From: Cryptomeria japonica
Taxonomy: Eukaryota > Streptophyta > Pinopsida > Cupressales > Cupressaceae
Assembly: GCF_030272615.1 (NCBI RefSeq)
Contig: NC_081411.1
Coordinates: 155,954,971-156,018,970, forward strand
Reading direction: 5' to 3'
DNA: 64,000 nucleotides
Positions 35,244-45,846 of the stretch are shown one piece after another. Both the position numbers and the translations under genes were made by a program. How positions within the stretch are numbered: the first letter of the stretch is position 1; the number at the start of each line of letters is the position of its first letter. The notes below the pieces were generated by a model that searched no databases, had not been told where the DNA came from, and was given only the letters and a program-made list of their open reading frames with translations.

Positions 35244-36475
35244 TGTAGCATCCTAAAATTGCGACACTTGCAATTTCGACTGCATTTCGGTCTTCACGAT
35301 GGCGACGCAACACGCAACCTGAATGGAGACCCTGAAACTTGCTCACGACACTGAAAACTGCATTTTTCAAGCACCCTGGCCTGAACCTCCTTGCACCCTG
35401 CTGTCCTGGGAGGTGGGACCAGAGCACCCAGCGCCCTGGTCCCCAGGACCATGGCGCCCAGCGCGCTGGTCCCTGGGTCCTGTTTTGGGCCCGGTCTCCT
35501 AAGGGGCTCGGGTCTTTTTGTTTGCAATTTGGAAATTAACTTTCCTGGTCAGCCTAAGGTCGGGAAAATCAGTCTATCAGCCCTAAATGACAAGTATATA
35601 AACTACATTTTCCTCTCTCATTTGGGTAGATGGAAAAAAGGCGAAAGCAAGATTCAAACATTCAAGCATTCAAGCATTCAAGCATTCAAGCATTCCTTCT
35701 AAGTCTCCATTCAAGGCTAAGTGTTGCATTCAAGACAAGGATTCAACCATTGAAGAGGAGATCACATACTACATGTTACATACAACATACAACATACAAC
35801 ATACAACATCTAAACCTTTGCACATAAGGATACAAACATCCTTAGAACAAGGTATTAGTACTTGTTTTACAGTCATTTACATTTACAGCTCTTGCTCATT
35901 TCTTGGTTAATTCCAAAACTGGGGTATGACCTAAAGGCAAACCCCTAATCCCTAACCCCCCAATCATCTTCGCTTTTCTGTGTGTAGGTTGTAGGTACGC
36001 GGCTGAAATTGAAGATCTGGAATCCTTGTGCAGAGACGAACAGATCCCCCTTCGTTTCGCGGATTTTTCGGAGGACCGTGGCGTCGGGCGCCATCGTCCT
36101 GACAACTTTTGCTCAAATTTGCAGGACAGCGCCGTATCAACATTTTACTGTTAATTCCAGGTCCGCAGCTTCATCCTATAATCCGAACTCAGTTTATAAG
36201 CAAATCTTTGTCACTTTCTATGCATGCTTAGTTTAATTCTTCTATCAACATTCTTTACAAAAGAGGGTAGCCTAGCTGTCTTAACCCTTGAAACACATTT
36301 AGCATCCAATCTTGCATTGCGTGGGATTGGATCTAGTGGGTTTCAACCCCTCTTTTGAATGTAAAGTCTCTCTCCTAAGTGAAAACCATCGAATCCTAGC
36401 GAACCTCCCTTCTCTCTCCTCGGAGTTGGAAGAGGGGAGAACAACTAGGGTTCGATCGCGATTTTCCGCTTTACA
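35244..36475 (+). repeat. Inner element 3' LTR
   Basis: 1232 bp, TGTAGCATCC ... GCTTTACA. It is 30 bp longer than the 5' LTR because the GC-rich hairpin unit around 35415-35473 is duplicated. The direct repeat GAAGC follows at 36476-36480. Confidence 0.93.
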
Positions 36476-37141
36476 GAAGCACGTATGAAGGAAAAATCGC
36501 TTTGCAAAAGAAATTTTGAAACAAGTTGATTGTTCTTTTTTTACTTGCCCAAAAATTGAAGTGTGGATTCTGATTTTTTTAAGTTTGATGCAAGAAAGAA
36601 AATTTGTCTATGTTGATTTTAAGCACCAAAAGGACAAATGATCCTAACTAGAAAGCAATATAATTTTGTGGTTGTCAGGTTTTTAAGCACCAAAAGACAA
36701 GTTTGTGATTTTTATGGTGAGTTGTTAACCTGCACAAACAAAAACATGTTAGTAAAATCGATGTTCAAGGGGGGCTTCCACAAGCCTAAGAATTTTCATT
36801 TTGGTGTTTACAAAGCGATTTTTACAACATTCTGTTGCAATAGCGCTAGTCTACGTTTAAACAGAAGCGCTAGTTTACACAGAAGCGCTAAAAGAAGGGT
36901 AAAACCAGAGCGTCAAAAGCGCTAAAATATCCTCAATAGTGCTAGAATAAGAACCAAAGTGCTAAAATAGAGTCAAAAGCGCTGAAACTTTTACAATAGC
37001 GCTATTGTAAAAACAATAGCGCTAAAATAAAAAATGTCGGTAGCGCTAAAACGGGTTCAATAGCGTCGAAGCACAACCTGTGTGACAAATTCAACAATCA
37101 GACATGTTAGTTAAAAAAAATGATATGTTTTTGGTGTTCGA
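36476..37141 (-). other. Outer element leader, LTR-proximal part
   Basis: The outer element resumes here after the inner insertion. It has no gene. On the minus strand this is the first part of the leader after the primer-binding site and contains the AGCGCT cluster. Confidence 0.65.
36838..37076 (-). repeat. AGCGCT cluster in the outer element leader
   Basis: The 6-base palindrome AGCGCT occurs eight times in about 240 bp, plus two AGTGCT variants. It is usually in the context AATAGCGCTA or AAAGCGCTAAAA, at irregular spacing. It begins about 65 bp past the primer-binding site on the transcribed strand. Confidence 0.85.
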
Positions 37142-37159
37142 TTCGCGTCGAGTTCACCA
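37142..37159 (-). promoter_or_regulatory. Primer-binding site of the outer element
   Basis: The minus strand reads TGGTGAACTCGACGCGAA two bases inside the 5' LTR end. It differs from the inner element's site by two transitions. Confidence 0.82.
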
Positions 37160-37161
37160 AA

Positions 37162-38606
37162 TGATGCCCTCCTAAATGGCACAAGGTTAGTCAATGATAA
37201 AATAACACAAAACATACAAAACCATTAGTGTTAGTTAATCAAAAACTAATCTACAAAAGGCATACCAAGAGAGACACTAAAAACATGCTAATGTATCTAA
37301 CTAAAGAAGTAAAGATAATGAGACATCTCCAACTGCCTCTTAGCATGGCCTTAGCTCCTTCTCCCTTGTTCCTCTCCTCTCCAAGTTCCAAAATAGTGTA
37401 GCTCTCAGCAACTTTTTGCACTATGGATGCTTATGGAGGATTGAGATTGTAGTATAGCTCTAAATGTGAAATGAAAAGCTAATACTAATCTATTGATGCT
37501 AAAATGATATATTTTAACCAAAATAACAAGATATGAGTTAATTATGCTAAAATGCTCTCTAAAAATGTCTATAGCCTAAATGCATACAAGTTTTCAGGAT
37601 CTGGATTATGAAGGAATGGGCTCTATTTATAGGAAAAATGGAGCAATGGATGGCCAGGATTGAAAGTTTTAATCAAGGGTCAAGCTTGAAAGTTGGGGAT
37701 CCATGTGCACAATTTGCACCAATAAAATGGTGACAAGTGTCAACATAGGGTTGGGTTGAGAGAAGGGGTTGGAGGCATTGAATGCCTGAGAAGACTTCAT
37801 GGTTATCTAGAAGGTAAGGGTCAAGTCTAAATTAAGATTACCCATTGGATTAAGAGTTAATCCAAGGATAAACCTTTGTGCAAATGATTAAGAGATAATC
37901 ATGGTCAAAGCATTAAAGGCCTGATGAGACCCTTGGGTTGGGCAGAGGTTGAGTCAAAACAAATGTTTTAACCATGTAGGAAGGTTTGGGTTAACCATTA
38001 ATGGTTTTTGAAGACTTTGTGGATTAAGTGGTTGAAGGTTGGAAGCTTTCAAAGGTTATCCAAGACTTTGAGACATTTAGTGGTTGAAGGTTGAAAGCCT
38101 TTAATGGTTATCAAAGACTTTTAGGCTTTGAGAAGTGACTCCATTTTGCTTAGGAATGTGACAATAATTAGGGGATGGATTAGGCTAATTAGGAAGGGGT
38201 TAGAAGAATCTAGAAGGGGATTAGATTTTGCAAGTGGATTTGGTGGGTGAGGGAAAATAGGATTTTATTAAAATAAAAATTCATTTATTTCAATAAATGT
38301 GTGCAAGTTGCATTTGTAGGAAAATGCAAGTGGGGGGGGTTTTAAAATGATTTAAATAAATGTTAATTTATTTAAAAGAGTAAAAGGGGGATTTTAATTA
38401 AATAAATTGATTTTATTTATTTAATTGATTGGAATTGGATTTAGTGAATGAATTAAAATAAATTGAATAATTTATTTAATTAATAGGAGAATGTTTGGAG
38501 ATGAATTAATTAAATATTAATTTAATTAACTGATGGCTAGTGTATTTTTAACCAAATAAATAGCAAATATTCATTTAATTAAAATGGACAAATTTGTGTG
38601 ACTACA
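37162..38606 (-). repeat. Outer element 5' LTR
   Basis: 1445 bp, the partner of 15704-17149, with the same TG...CA ends. It drives the minus-strand transcript. CAACT at 38607-38611 is the right target-site duplication. Confidence 0.95.
37624..37631 (-). promoter_or_regulatory. TATA box of the outer element 5' LTR
   Basis: The minus strand reads CTATAAATAG about 975 bp into the LTR, leaving about 440 bp for R and U5 before the primer-binding site. Confidence 0.65.
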
Positions 38607-38611
38607 CAACT
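38607..38611. repeat. Target-site duplication CAACT, right side of the outer element
   Basis: Exact match to 15699-15703. The sequence continues as host element 3' region. Confidence 0.95.
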
Positions 38612-39712
38612 AAATACAAAATTAATATGATATGCAACTGAGTGCAAATTCAAAATGAAATGCAACTAAATGCAAGCTTAAGATGATATGCAGCCAAATG
38701 GTCACCTTCATTTTGTCGTTGTCATTCCTCTTTAGTCACTCGTTTTTGCTCTATTTTGGTTTGTCATCATTTAGATTTTGATATGTTGAAATTTTATACA
38801 AGCATAATGGTATAATTGAACCATAATGACCCGAGTAAAACTTACATATACTTTGATATTACAAGATGACACAAGCATCGAGGTATAATTAAACCAAGAT
38901 GACCTGAGTGTTGCTTGCGTAAAATAGACAAGAGTTAACCATTTTTATGTGCAAAGTGAAACAATATCTTCAATGATATGTTTTCAATCATGTCTCTAGA
39001 AAAATTTGCACCATACAAGTGATCGCCTCATAGATAGAAAACCCAAAAAATATCAGATTCCTCCTTTGCTTTTCTCTAGCTCGATGCATCGTTGAGAATT
39101 TCAAGAGAGCTAATGATTCAAAAATTTAAGATACAAAATAGTCAAAACTTCATGCTAGATTTAAACAAATTATAATTAAGGAAATCATCCATCATGTGTA
39201 TGTTAAAGTTGTATTTGGATAATTGTCTTGTTTTCTTGCTTGATGAGCTATTGTTGATAGGATTTCCTTAGCGTGTTGTGATCTTTGTTTGTTTGTTGTT
39301 TGGAATGGTTAACTTTGAGAGGAATACTACCCCTACCTATAGATATCTATCATGTGGAGATACACACTAATCACCAAGCCATCATGGAATATGATGAATT
39401 GATCTTCAAATAATCAAGGACAATGACTATGCTAAGTATGTCCGGGATAATGTTCTGCAAAAAGTGTTGGGCAATGGCCATTAGCTTTGACTTTTGATGG
39501 ATGTAGAAGATATGAGTATTGATAGATAGAGGAGTTGTTCTCTCACAAATAGTGCCTATTGCTAGGTTTTCACCACTTGTTTTTATTACACTTTTTTTGT
39601 TGTCTTTTTTAATTTTTTTGTATTTTTCACTTTTTCTGTGCATTTAGACCACTCAAGTGTAGAGTTTCTTCAGATGGATGTTGTTGGTTGGTTTGTCAAG
39701 CACATCTCCTTC
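38612..39712 (-). other. Host element 3' region, integrase-proximal part
   Basis: About 1.1 kb of AT-rich sequence between the outer insertion and the integrase C-terminus. I see no gene. Its 38790-38930 part resembles 18190-18350 of the outer element (tracts with AAGATGACC, CAAGCAACTTGATATAAT-like words), showing that the two families also share 3' region sequence. Confidence 0.5.
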
Positions 39713-42700
39713 TCAAGTTGTTAGTTGATAGGTGCCTGATCCATAGGATGATATGATGACATAGGGAACTAGCGAATTAGGTTCAAACTTCCCCTTCTTT
39801 TCGCGATCCTGTTGATTTCTGGTATTTTCTTTGAGAACAAGATCGCCGACTTTAAAAATCCTAGGGATGACTCTGTGGTTGTAGCTTCTGCACATGCGCT
39901 GCTGGTATGCTTTAAGATGATCATAGGCATGTTGTCATTTTTTATCCAGAAGCTCTAGTTCATGCAGTCTATTTACCCAATACTCCTCATCTAGTATGAG
40001 GCATTTCCAAGATACTCTGAGTGAGGGAATTTCTACCTCAAGAGGTAGAATTGCTTCTGATCCATACACCTATTAATATGGCATAGCCCCTGTAGGTGTC
40101 TGAATGCTAGTCCTGTATCCCTAGAGTGCTGAATTGAGTTGTACATGCCAATCCTTGCATCATTTACTATTTTATTTGATGCCTCTGCTTGACCATTCCA
40201 CTGCGGGTAGTAAGGTGTAGAGAAGCGATGTTGGATTTTAAATTTGCTCACATAGTTCTTGCACATCCTAATTTTTTAAGGGATGCCCGTTGTTTGTGAT
40301 GATGGAACTTGGAATGCCATATCTGCAAATTAGATAATTGAGAATAAATGAGGCAATCTACTTTCTAGTTACTGTGGTCATTGGGAATGCTTCAATCCAT
40401 TTTGTGAAATAGTCTATTGTAGTGATAATGAACTTGTGTCCATTTGAAGAGGAAGGATGGATTTTCCTTACTAAATTAAGTCCCCACTGACAGAAAGGCC
40501 AAGATGTTGTAAATGGTTGCAACTCCTATGCTGGTGCATGGATAAGATTGCCATGAATTTGGCACTTAGGACATTTATTTGCAAATTGATAAGAGTCTTT
40601 CTCCATTGTTAGCCAGTAATATCCCATTCTTAGAAGTTTTTTAATGAGAGTAGGACCACTTGAATGCGTGCCACATATACCTTCATGAAGCTCATGTACA
40701 GCAGAGTCAGATTCATTACGATCAACGCAGCAAAGAAGAGCACCAGCTAGACCTAGATGGTAAAGTGTGTCAGCGGTTAAGGTATAATGGGAGGCTTGCT
40801 GGATAAAGCTATGTTTTTGGTTACGAGAGAGGTTGAGTGGTAAGGTATTGGTTTTAATATATTCATAGATTGTCCTATATAGAGGGGAGTCTGAATCAGT
40901 TAAGGTATATATAAAGTGGGATGCATAATTGTCATAGGTCGGGGAAAACGGTTGCTCTACCAGAAACTCATAACAACTCTGTTGCTCTGGAATTTGTAGT
41001 AGTGAAGCAATAGTGGCCATTGCATTGGTAGCTCTGTTGTCCAACCTTGGTATTTTCTTGAAGGTTATGTGTACAAAGTACTTTTTGAAGTCATCCACCA
41101 TTCTTTTGTATGGCAGCAGCTTGTCATCCTTTGTCTGATATTCATTGTTTATCTGATTTATAACCAGTTGAGAATCTCCATAGACTTTCAATTTCGTGAT
41201 TATCACTACCATTTTTATTCCTATGACTAGGGCTTCATACTCAGCGATGTTATTGGTGCATGGAAACTTGAGCCTATACGATCTTGGAATAGTGTGTCCT
41301 TCGAGAGTGACAAACAAGATGCCGACACCCGATCCATGTTGGGTGTAGGAACCATTAAAGTACAAGGTCCATTGCTTGAGTGTAACAATAAGGAAATCCA
41401 TGTCTGGAAATTCCACCTACATTGGTTGTTTATCTGGTAGTGGTGCTTCAGCTAATTGATCTGCAATTACTTGTCCTTTGATAGCCCGACGCTCTGCATA
41501 TTGGATATCAAACTCACTGAGAATCATGACCCATTTAGCCAATCGGCCTATATGTGTCACTTTGTTGAGTAAATACTTGAGAGGATCAATTTTTGCTACT
41601 AGCTTGATTGTGTGAGCTATCATGTAATGGCAGAACATTTGAGAGGTGAATACCACAGCTAAACAAGTCTTCTCAAAGAATTTATAATTTAGCTCATATC
41701 CATTTAATGTTCTGCTGATGAAATATATAGCTCGTTCCATGCTTTCTTGATCTTCTTGTGCTAATAGTGCCCCTAATGATACTTTAATTGTTGATATGTA
41801 GAGAATGAGCGGCTTCACTGCTATGGGTGGTACCAGAACTGGTGGATTCATTAGATATTGCTTGAGTTGATAGAATGATTCCATACACTTGGATTCCCAT
41901 CGGAATGGTATGTTCTTATGTAGGAAATGATTGAATGGAAGACTTTTATCTGCTAGTTGGGCTATGAATCACTTGATAGACTGTAGCCATCCATGTAGAG
42001 ATTTGAATTGACTAATGTTCTTGGGAGGTGGCATCTCCATGATGGCGCGTACCTTCACTGGATCTACTTCAATGCCTTTTGCAGACACAATATAGCCTAA
42101 TAGTTTACCCGATGTCACCCTAAAGACACACTTCTTAGGGTTTATCCTAACTTGGAATTGCTCCAATCTTTGAAATATTTTATCTAATATTCCTAGATGT
42201 TCTGCTCGAGTGAATGAGTTAGCTAGTAAATCATCCACATAGTCTTCCATGAAGGTATGAATCGTATCATGAAAGATTGTCGTCATTTCTCTTTGATAAG
42301 CTGCCCCAACATTCTTTAAGCCAAAATGCATAACATTCCAACAATACGTTCCCCAAGGATAGGTGAATGCAATTTTATCTTGATCCTCTGGAGCTATCTT
42401 GATTTGATTATAGCCAGAGAAACCATCCATTAATGATAGAATTGCATGGCCTGCTGTTAGGTCCATAATTATGTCGATGTTGGGTAAGGGATAGTCATCC
42501 TCTGGACAAGCTTTGTTGACATCTCTATAATTTGTGCATATTGTGATTCTTCCATCCTCTTATGTCAGTGATTCTGCTAGGTGCATGTTTTTAGATGCTA
42601 CTTTTGTACTAATGTTTACTGATTGAGTTGGCTCAATCAATATGGGTGACCGCTCTTGATAGTGTTTAGGAAGAGTGTCAAGTATCTAATCCTTAGGTGC

Positions 42701-43964
42701 CTTAAAAAGGTTTTCACCATCAGATGTGTCCTTTATTTTGACTTTGTTGTGATCTAGTGCTGCCATTGACTGGTTTTCAGCATTAGATCCTTTATTTCTT
42801 TCATTTTTGTGATTGAGAGACTTGGCACTCTCCCGATTGTAGATATCATTATTTTGTTCACTGGTAGAGCTTGTTTTTGGGTTGACTATACATAGATAAT
42901 GGACAATGGGTTCATCATCTTGGAAAATAGGTATATCAGGGTGTTCAAGTTCTTCCCAGTCTATGATATCAGGAAATACAAGTGATAGAGATTCTTTTGG
43001 TGGTTCGAGATCAGCTGTGGTAAGTGTAATTATAGAGGTATCGTTATAGTTGTCTAGGATGTTGGTTAGGTTAATGATATTGTCAAGGTCTTCAATGGTA
43101 TTATCTTCAGTGTAGACTTATTCATAGTGCTGCTGCTCATTTTCCTTAGCCTCATAGATATGTCATGGTCTGAATTCAAGTAATCAAGACTCTACACCTT
43201 ATCCCTCCTGAGAAAGGGGTGTGTGTGAATGAATAGTACCTTCCTTGACATCCTCGGTAATATTTTAACAAATACCCCATTCATAGTCATTAGAATTAGT
43301 TTCAGAAGTACCATCCTAGAGTCTTTCAGTGCTGCTGACAGGTATGTTGTAGGGTGAGAAAATATCTCTGATAATTAAACCAATCTTGTAGTTCTTTTTG
43401 ATTCGGAATCAGAGCTTTCTTGTACCCTTTGCATTTGTTCATACACTCTTTCTCATTGGGGAGTAGTGATGTCTTTGGGTGATGACTCTTCTTTGTTTTG
43501 AATAGGTTCCTATACATGATGTACTTTCTCATAAGATGTTTCTTCCCTTTGAATGACTAGTTCCTCTTGTTGTTTTTCTTTTTCCTGGTGCTCTCACTCT
43601 TTCCTTTTTGTTTCTACTGCTTGGTGTAGTGCCTCTTGCCATGAGTTCTCATTGTATTTTTTCTTTTCTTTCCATTGTGGTTTTTGATACTAATTTTGTT
43701 TGTGCCTAGGTGGTATGTTGCTTCCATATCATAGTCATGTTTTGTCTCGATAAAATTGTGAAGGAGGTTCTAGCAGTTCTATAATACCTTCTTGACACTT
43801 GCCTATAGGTCCTTTGCCATTGTATCCCATCTATTGTATGATCAAGAATCATTTTCCATATTGTTGTGTTGGTATGGCCACCTTCAAAGTAGCAGCTTTG
43901 ACCTCTTCCTCATCCTTGTATAGCAAACTAAGGATGTCTTTCTCTTCTGATTGATTTGCTAGTG
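39713..43964 (-). pseudogene. Host element pol, heavily decayed
   Basis: Read on the minus strand: a G-patch-like block just inside the gap (43900-43690, TQQYGK ... MGYNGKGPIGKCQEGIIE); a decayed spacer; RT (42560-41969) with ICTNYRDVNKACP, LSLMDGFSGYNQI and an intact YVDD; a gypsy RNase H remnant (LILYISTI); an archaeal-type RNase H (41416-40526, LYFNGS, NNIAEYEAL, YGDSQLV); an HHCC finger; and integrase (40520-39713). RT lacks about 90 N-terminal residues against the outer element. Stops interrupt the frame, for example after WLQSIK and before VEFPDMD. Four catalytic Asp positions read Asn. Clearly inactive. Confidence 0.88.
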
Positions 43965-44000
43965 TGACCAATTGGATAAATTTGTCATCAAACTTGGTGA

Positions 44001-44500
44001 NNNNNNNNNNNNNNNNNNNNNNNNNNNNNNNNNNNNNNNNNNNNNNNNNNNNNNNNNNNNNNNNNNNNNNNNNNNNNNNNNNNNNNNNNNNNNNNNNNNN
44101 NNNNNNNNNNNNNNNNNNNNNNNNNNNNNNNNNNNNNNNNNNNNNNNNNNNNNNNNNNNNNNNNNNNNNNNNNNNNNNNNNNNNNNNNNNNNNNNNNNNN
44201 NNNNNNNNNNNNNNNNNNNNNNNNNNNNNNNNNNNNNNNNNNNNNNNNNNNNNNNNNNNNNNNNNNNNNNNNNNNNNNNNNNNNNNNNNNNNNNNNNNNN
44301 NNNNNNNNNNNNNNNNNNNNNNNNNNNNNNNNNNNNNNNNNNNNNNNNNNNNNNNNNNNNNNNNNNNNNNNNNNNNNNNNNNNNNNNNNNNNNNNNNNNN
44401 NNNNNNNNNNNNNNNNNNNNNNNNNNNNNNNNNNNNNNNNNNNNNNNNNNNNNNNNNNNNNNNNNNNNNNNNNNNNNNNNNNNNNNNNNNNNNNNNNNNN
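44001..44500. other. Assembly gap of exactly 500 N
   Basis: A round-number gap placeholder. By comparison with the outer element, the host element's protease, gag, leader and the edge of its LTR belong here, probably several kilobases, so the real gap is likely longer than 500 bases. Confidence 0.98.
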
Positions 44501-45846
44501 TGCAATTTATGGAGCTATATTGAATAGCTCAACTTCCCAAGGGGTGTTCTATTATTCTCTATCTCATAGGATACCTCAAGTCAATGCCTTTGCTCTCAGA
44601 TCACTAAGCAAAGTGACTTAGGAATGACAACTCCAAGAATGAGTGATGTTTTATTAATTTAGCATGAATGCATTCCTAGATGTGTATGATATTGAATCTA
44701 TGATGATTTAAACTAGCATGAATATGATGTTGTAATAAAGATCAGTAATCCTATCCTAACAGTATATACTAATCTAGCATGGATATGCTATGATATTTAA
44801 AATTACTTCTAAATGCTCTTAAGATGATTTTTATCAAAGAGAGACTAAATGCTTAATAAAATGACTATAGATTAGATGCATGAAACTTGGATCTATCAAA
44901 ATGAGAGAATGAGAGCTCTATTTATAGAAAAAATAGGGCAATGGATGGTCAAGATAGGATAATCTTAACAAGGGCCATCATTGAAAGTTAATCAATCCAT
45001 GTTTACAATTCTCACCAATGAAATGGTGACAATTGTCAACAAGAGACTGCTTGAGAGGAGATGTAAGAAGCATTAAATGCTTGAGAAGACATGAAGGTTA
45101 CCTTAGGAGGTGAGGGTTAAGTTTAAGTTAGGGTTATCCTATGGATAAAGCTTTTACCAAAGGGGTAAGCTCTTGTGCAAGGGTTAGAGGAATAACCAAG
45201 GTTAAAGCCATGAATGCTTGATGAGACCCTTGGGTTAAATGGGAATTGAGTTAGAGAGAGTGTCTAATCATGCAAGAAGGTTGAGTTAACCACTAATGGT
45301 TATGAAGACTTTGAAGGTTAATTTTTTGAGGACATAAAGCTTTTAATGGTTATTGAAGACTTTGAGGATTTGAGAAGTGACTTCCCTTTGCTTAGGGATG
45401 TGACAATATTTAGGAGATGGATTAGGCTAAATTAGAAGTGATTAGAAAATATAGAAGAGTTTTAGGAGACAAGTGGGAGATGTAGGATTTTACAAGTGGA
45501 TGGAGGAGAATTTTAATTACAATAAATTTCTTTATTTCAACAAAAATAGATGCAACTTGCATTAATACAAGTGGGGGTTTTAAATAAATAAATTGGATTT
45601 ATTTAATTGCAAGGATCAGTTTAATTAAATGTAAATTTAATTAAAAGGGGAGCAAGGGAAATTAATTAAATAAAGTGATTTATTTAATTAAAGGTTAGAA
45701 AAAGGCTTAGGTGAACTTAATTAAATAAATTGAGTAACTTATTTAATCAAATAGATGAATGCAGAGAAATTAATTAACTAGAGGAATGAGGTTAAAATGA
45801 ATATTAAATATTCACTTAGGAAAGTGGTCAGATTTGTACATCTACA
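44501..45846 (-). repeat. Host element LTR, second copy
   Basis: Matches 10784-12129 with two or three substitutions seen. It is followed on the plus strand by the same polypurine tract (45847-45864) and inverted repeat (45857-45892), so it is the 3' LTR of a further host element unit. If the arrangement is real, it is also the shared LTR of a tandem pair. The TATA box is at 44919-44926 (minus). Confidence 0.85.

Larger units (their letters stand above)
28720..36475 (+). mobile_element. Inner gag-only LTR element (TR-GAG-like, non-autonomous)
   Basis: A 7756-bp plus-strand LTR element inserted in the leader of the outer element. The 5' LTR is 28720-29921, the primer-binding site starts at 29925, the coding region is 31093-34503, the polypurine tract is at 35227-35243 and the 3' LTR is 35244-36475. 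It encodes a Gag with a protease-like domain but no RT, RNase H or integrase; the 740 bp after the coding region are too short for them. This matches terminal-repeat retrotransposons with a GAG domain, which depend on other elements for cDNA synthesis and integration. The primer-binding site is almost the same as the outer element's, so a Tat element is the likely helper (inference). Confidence 0.9.
15704..38606 (-). mobile_element. Outer Tat element with complete LTRs, interrupted by the inner element
   Basis: A full-length minus-strand LTR retrotransposon flanked by CAACT. Without the nested inner element (28720-36475 plus its TSD) it is about 15.1 kb. The order on the minus strand is: 5' LTR (38606-37162), primer-binding site (37159-37142), leader with an AGCGCT cluster, the inner element, gag (26755-25286), protease, G-patch linker, RT, gypsy RNase H remnant, archaeal-type RNase H, integrase (to 19487), a 2.3-kb 3' region, polypurine tract and 3' LTR (17149-15704). 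Dual RNase H is a known hallmark of the Tat lineage. The copy is dead: it has stops in gag and pol and two frame changes. A second copy of its left 14.6 kb is at 49417-64000. Confidence 0.93.
10750..44000 (-). mobile_element. Host Tat-type Ty3/gypsy element (oldest layer), interrupted
   Basis: A minus-strand LTR element read from right to left: protease/G-patch border at the gap (43964), RT, RNase H domains, integrase (to 39713), a long 3' region (39712-38612 and 15703-12148) with an antisense PMD pseudogene, polypurine tract (12147-12130) and 3' LTR ending at 12129. Its 5' LTR, leader and gag are missing at the N gap. The outer element is inserted at 15704-38606 with TSD CAACT. The left boundary is approximate (10.70-10.79 kb), set by comparing TATA-to-end distances with the related outer LTR. 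Its pol is recognisably related to the outer element's but much more decayed. Confidence 0.8.

Noticed and set aside
43849-44527. Long open frames across the gap
   Set aside because: They consist almost wholly of N; only the protease-border residues to 43964 are real sequence.
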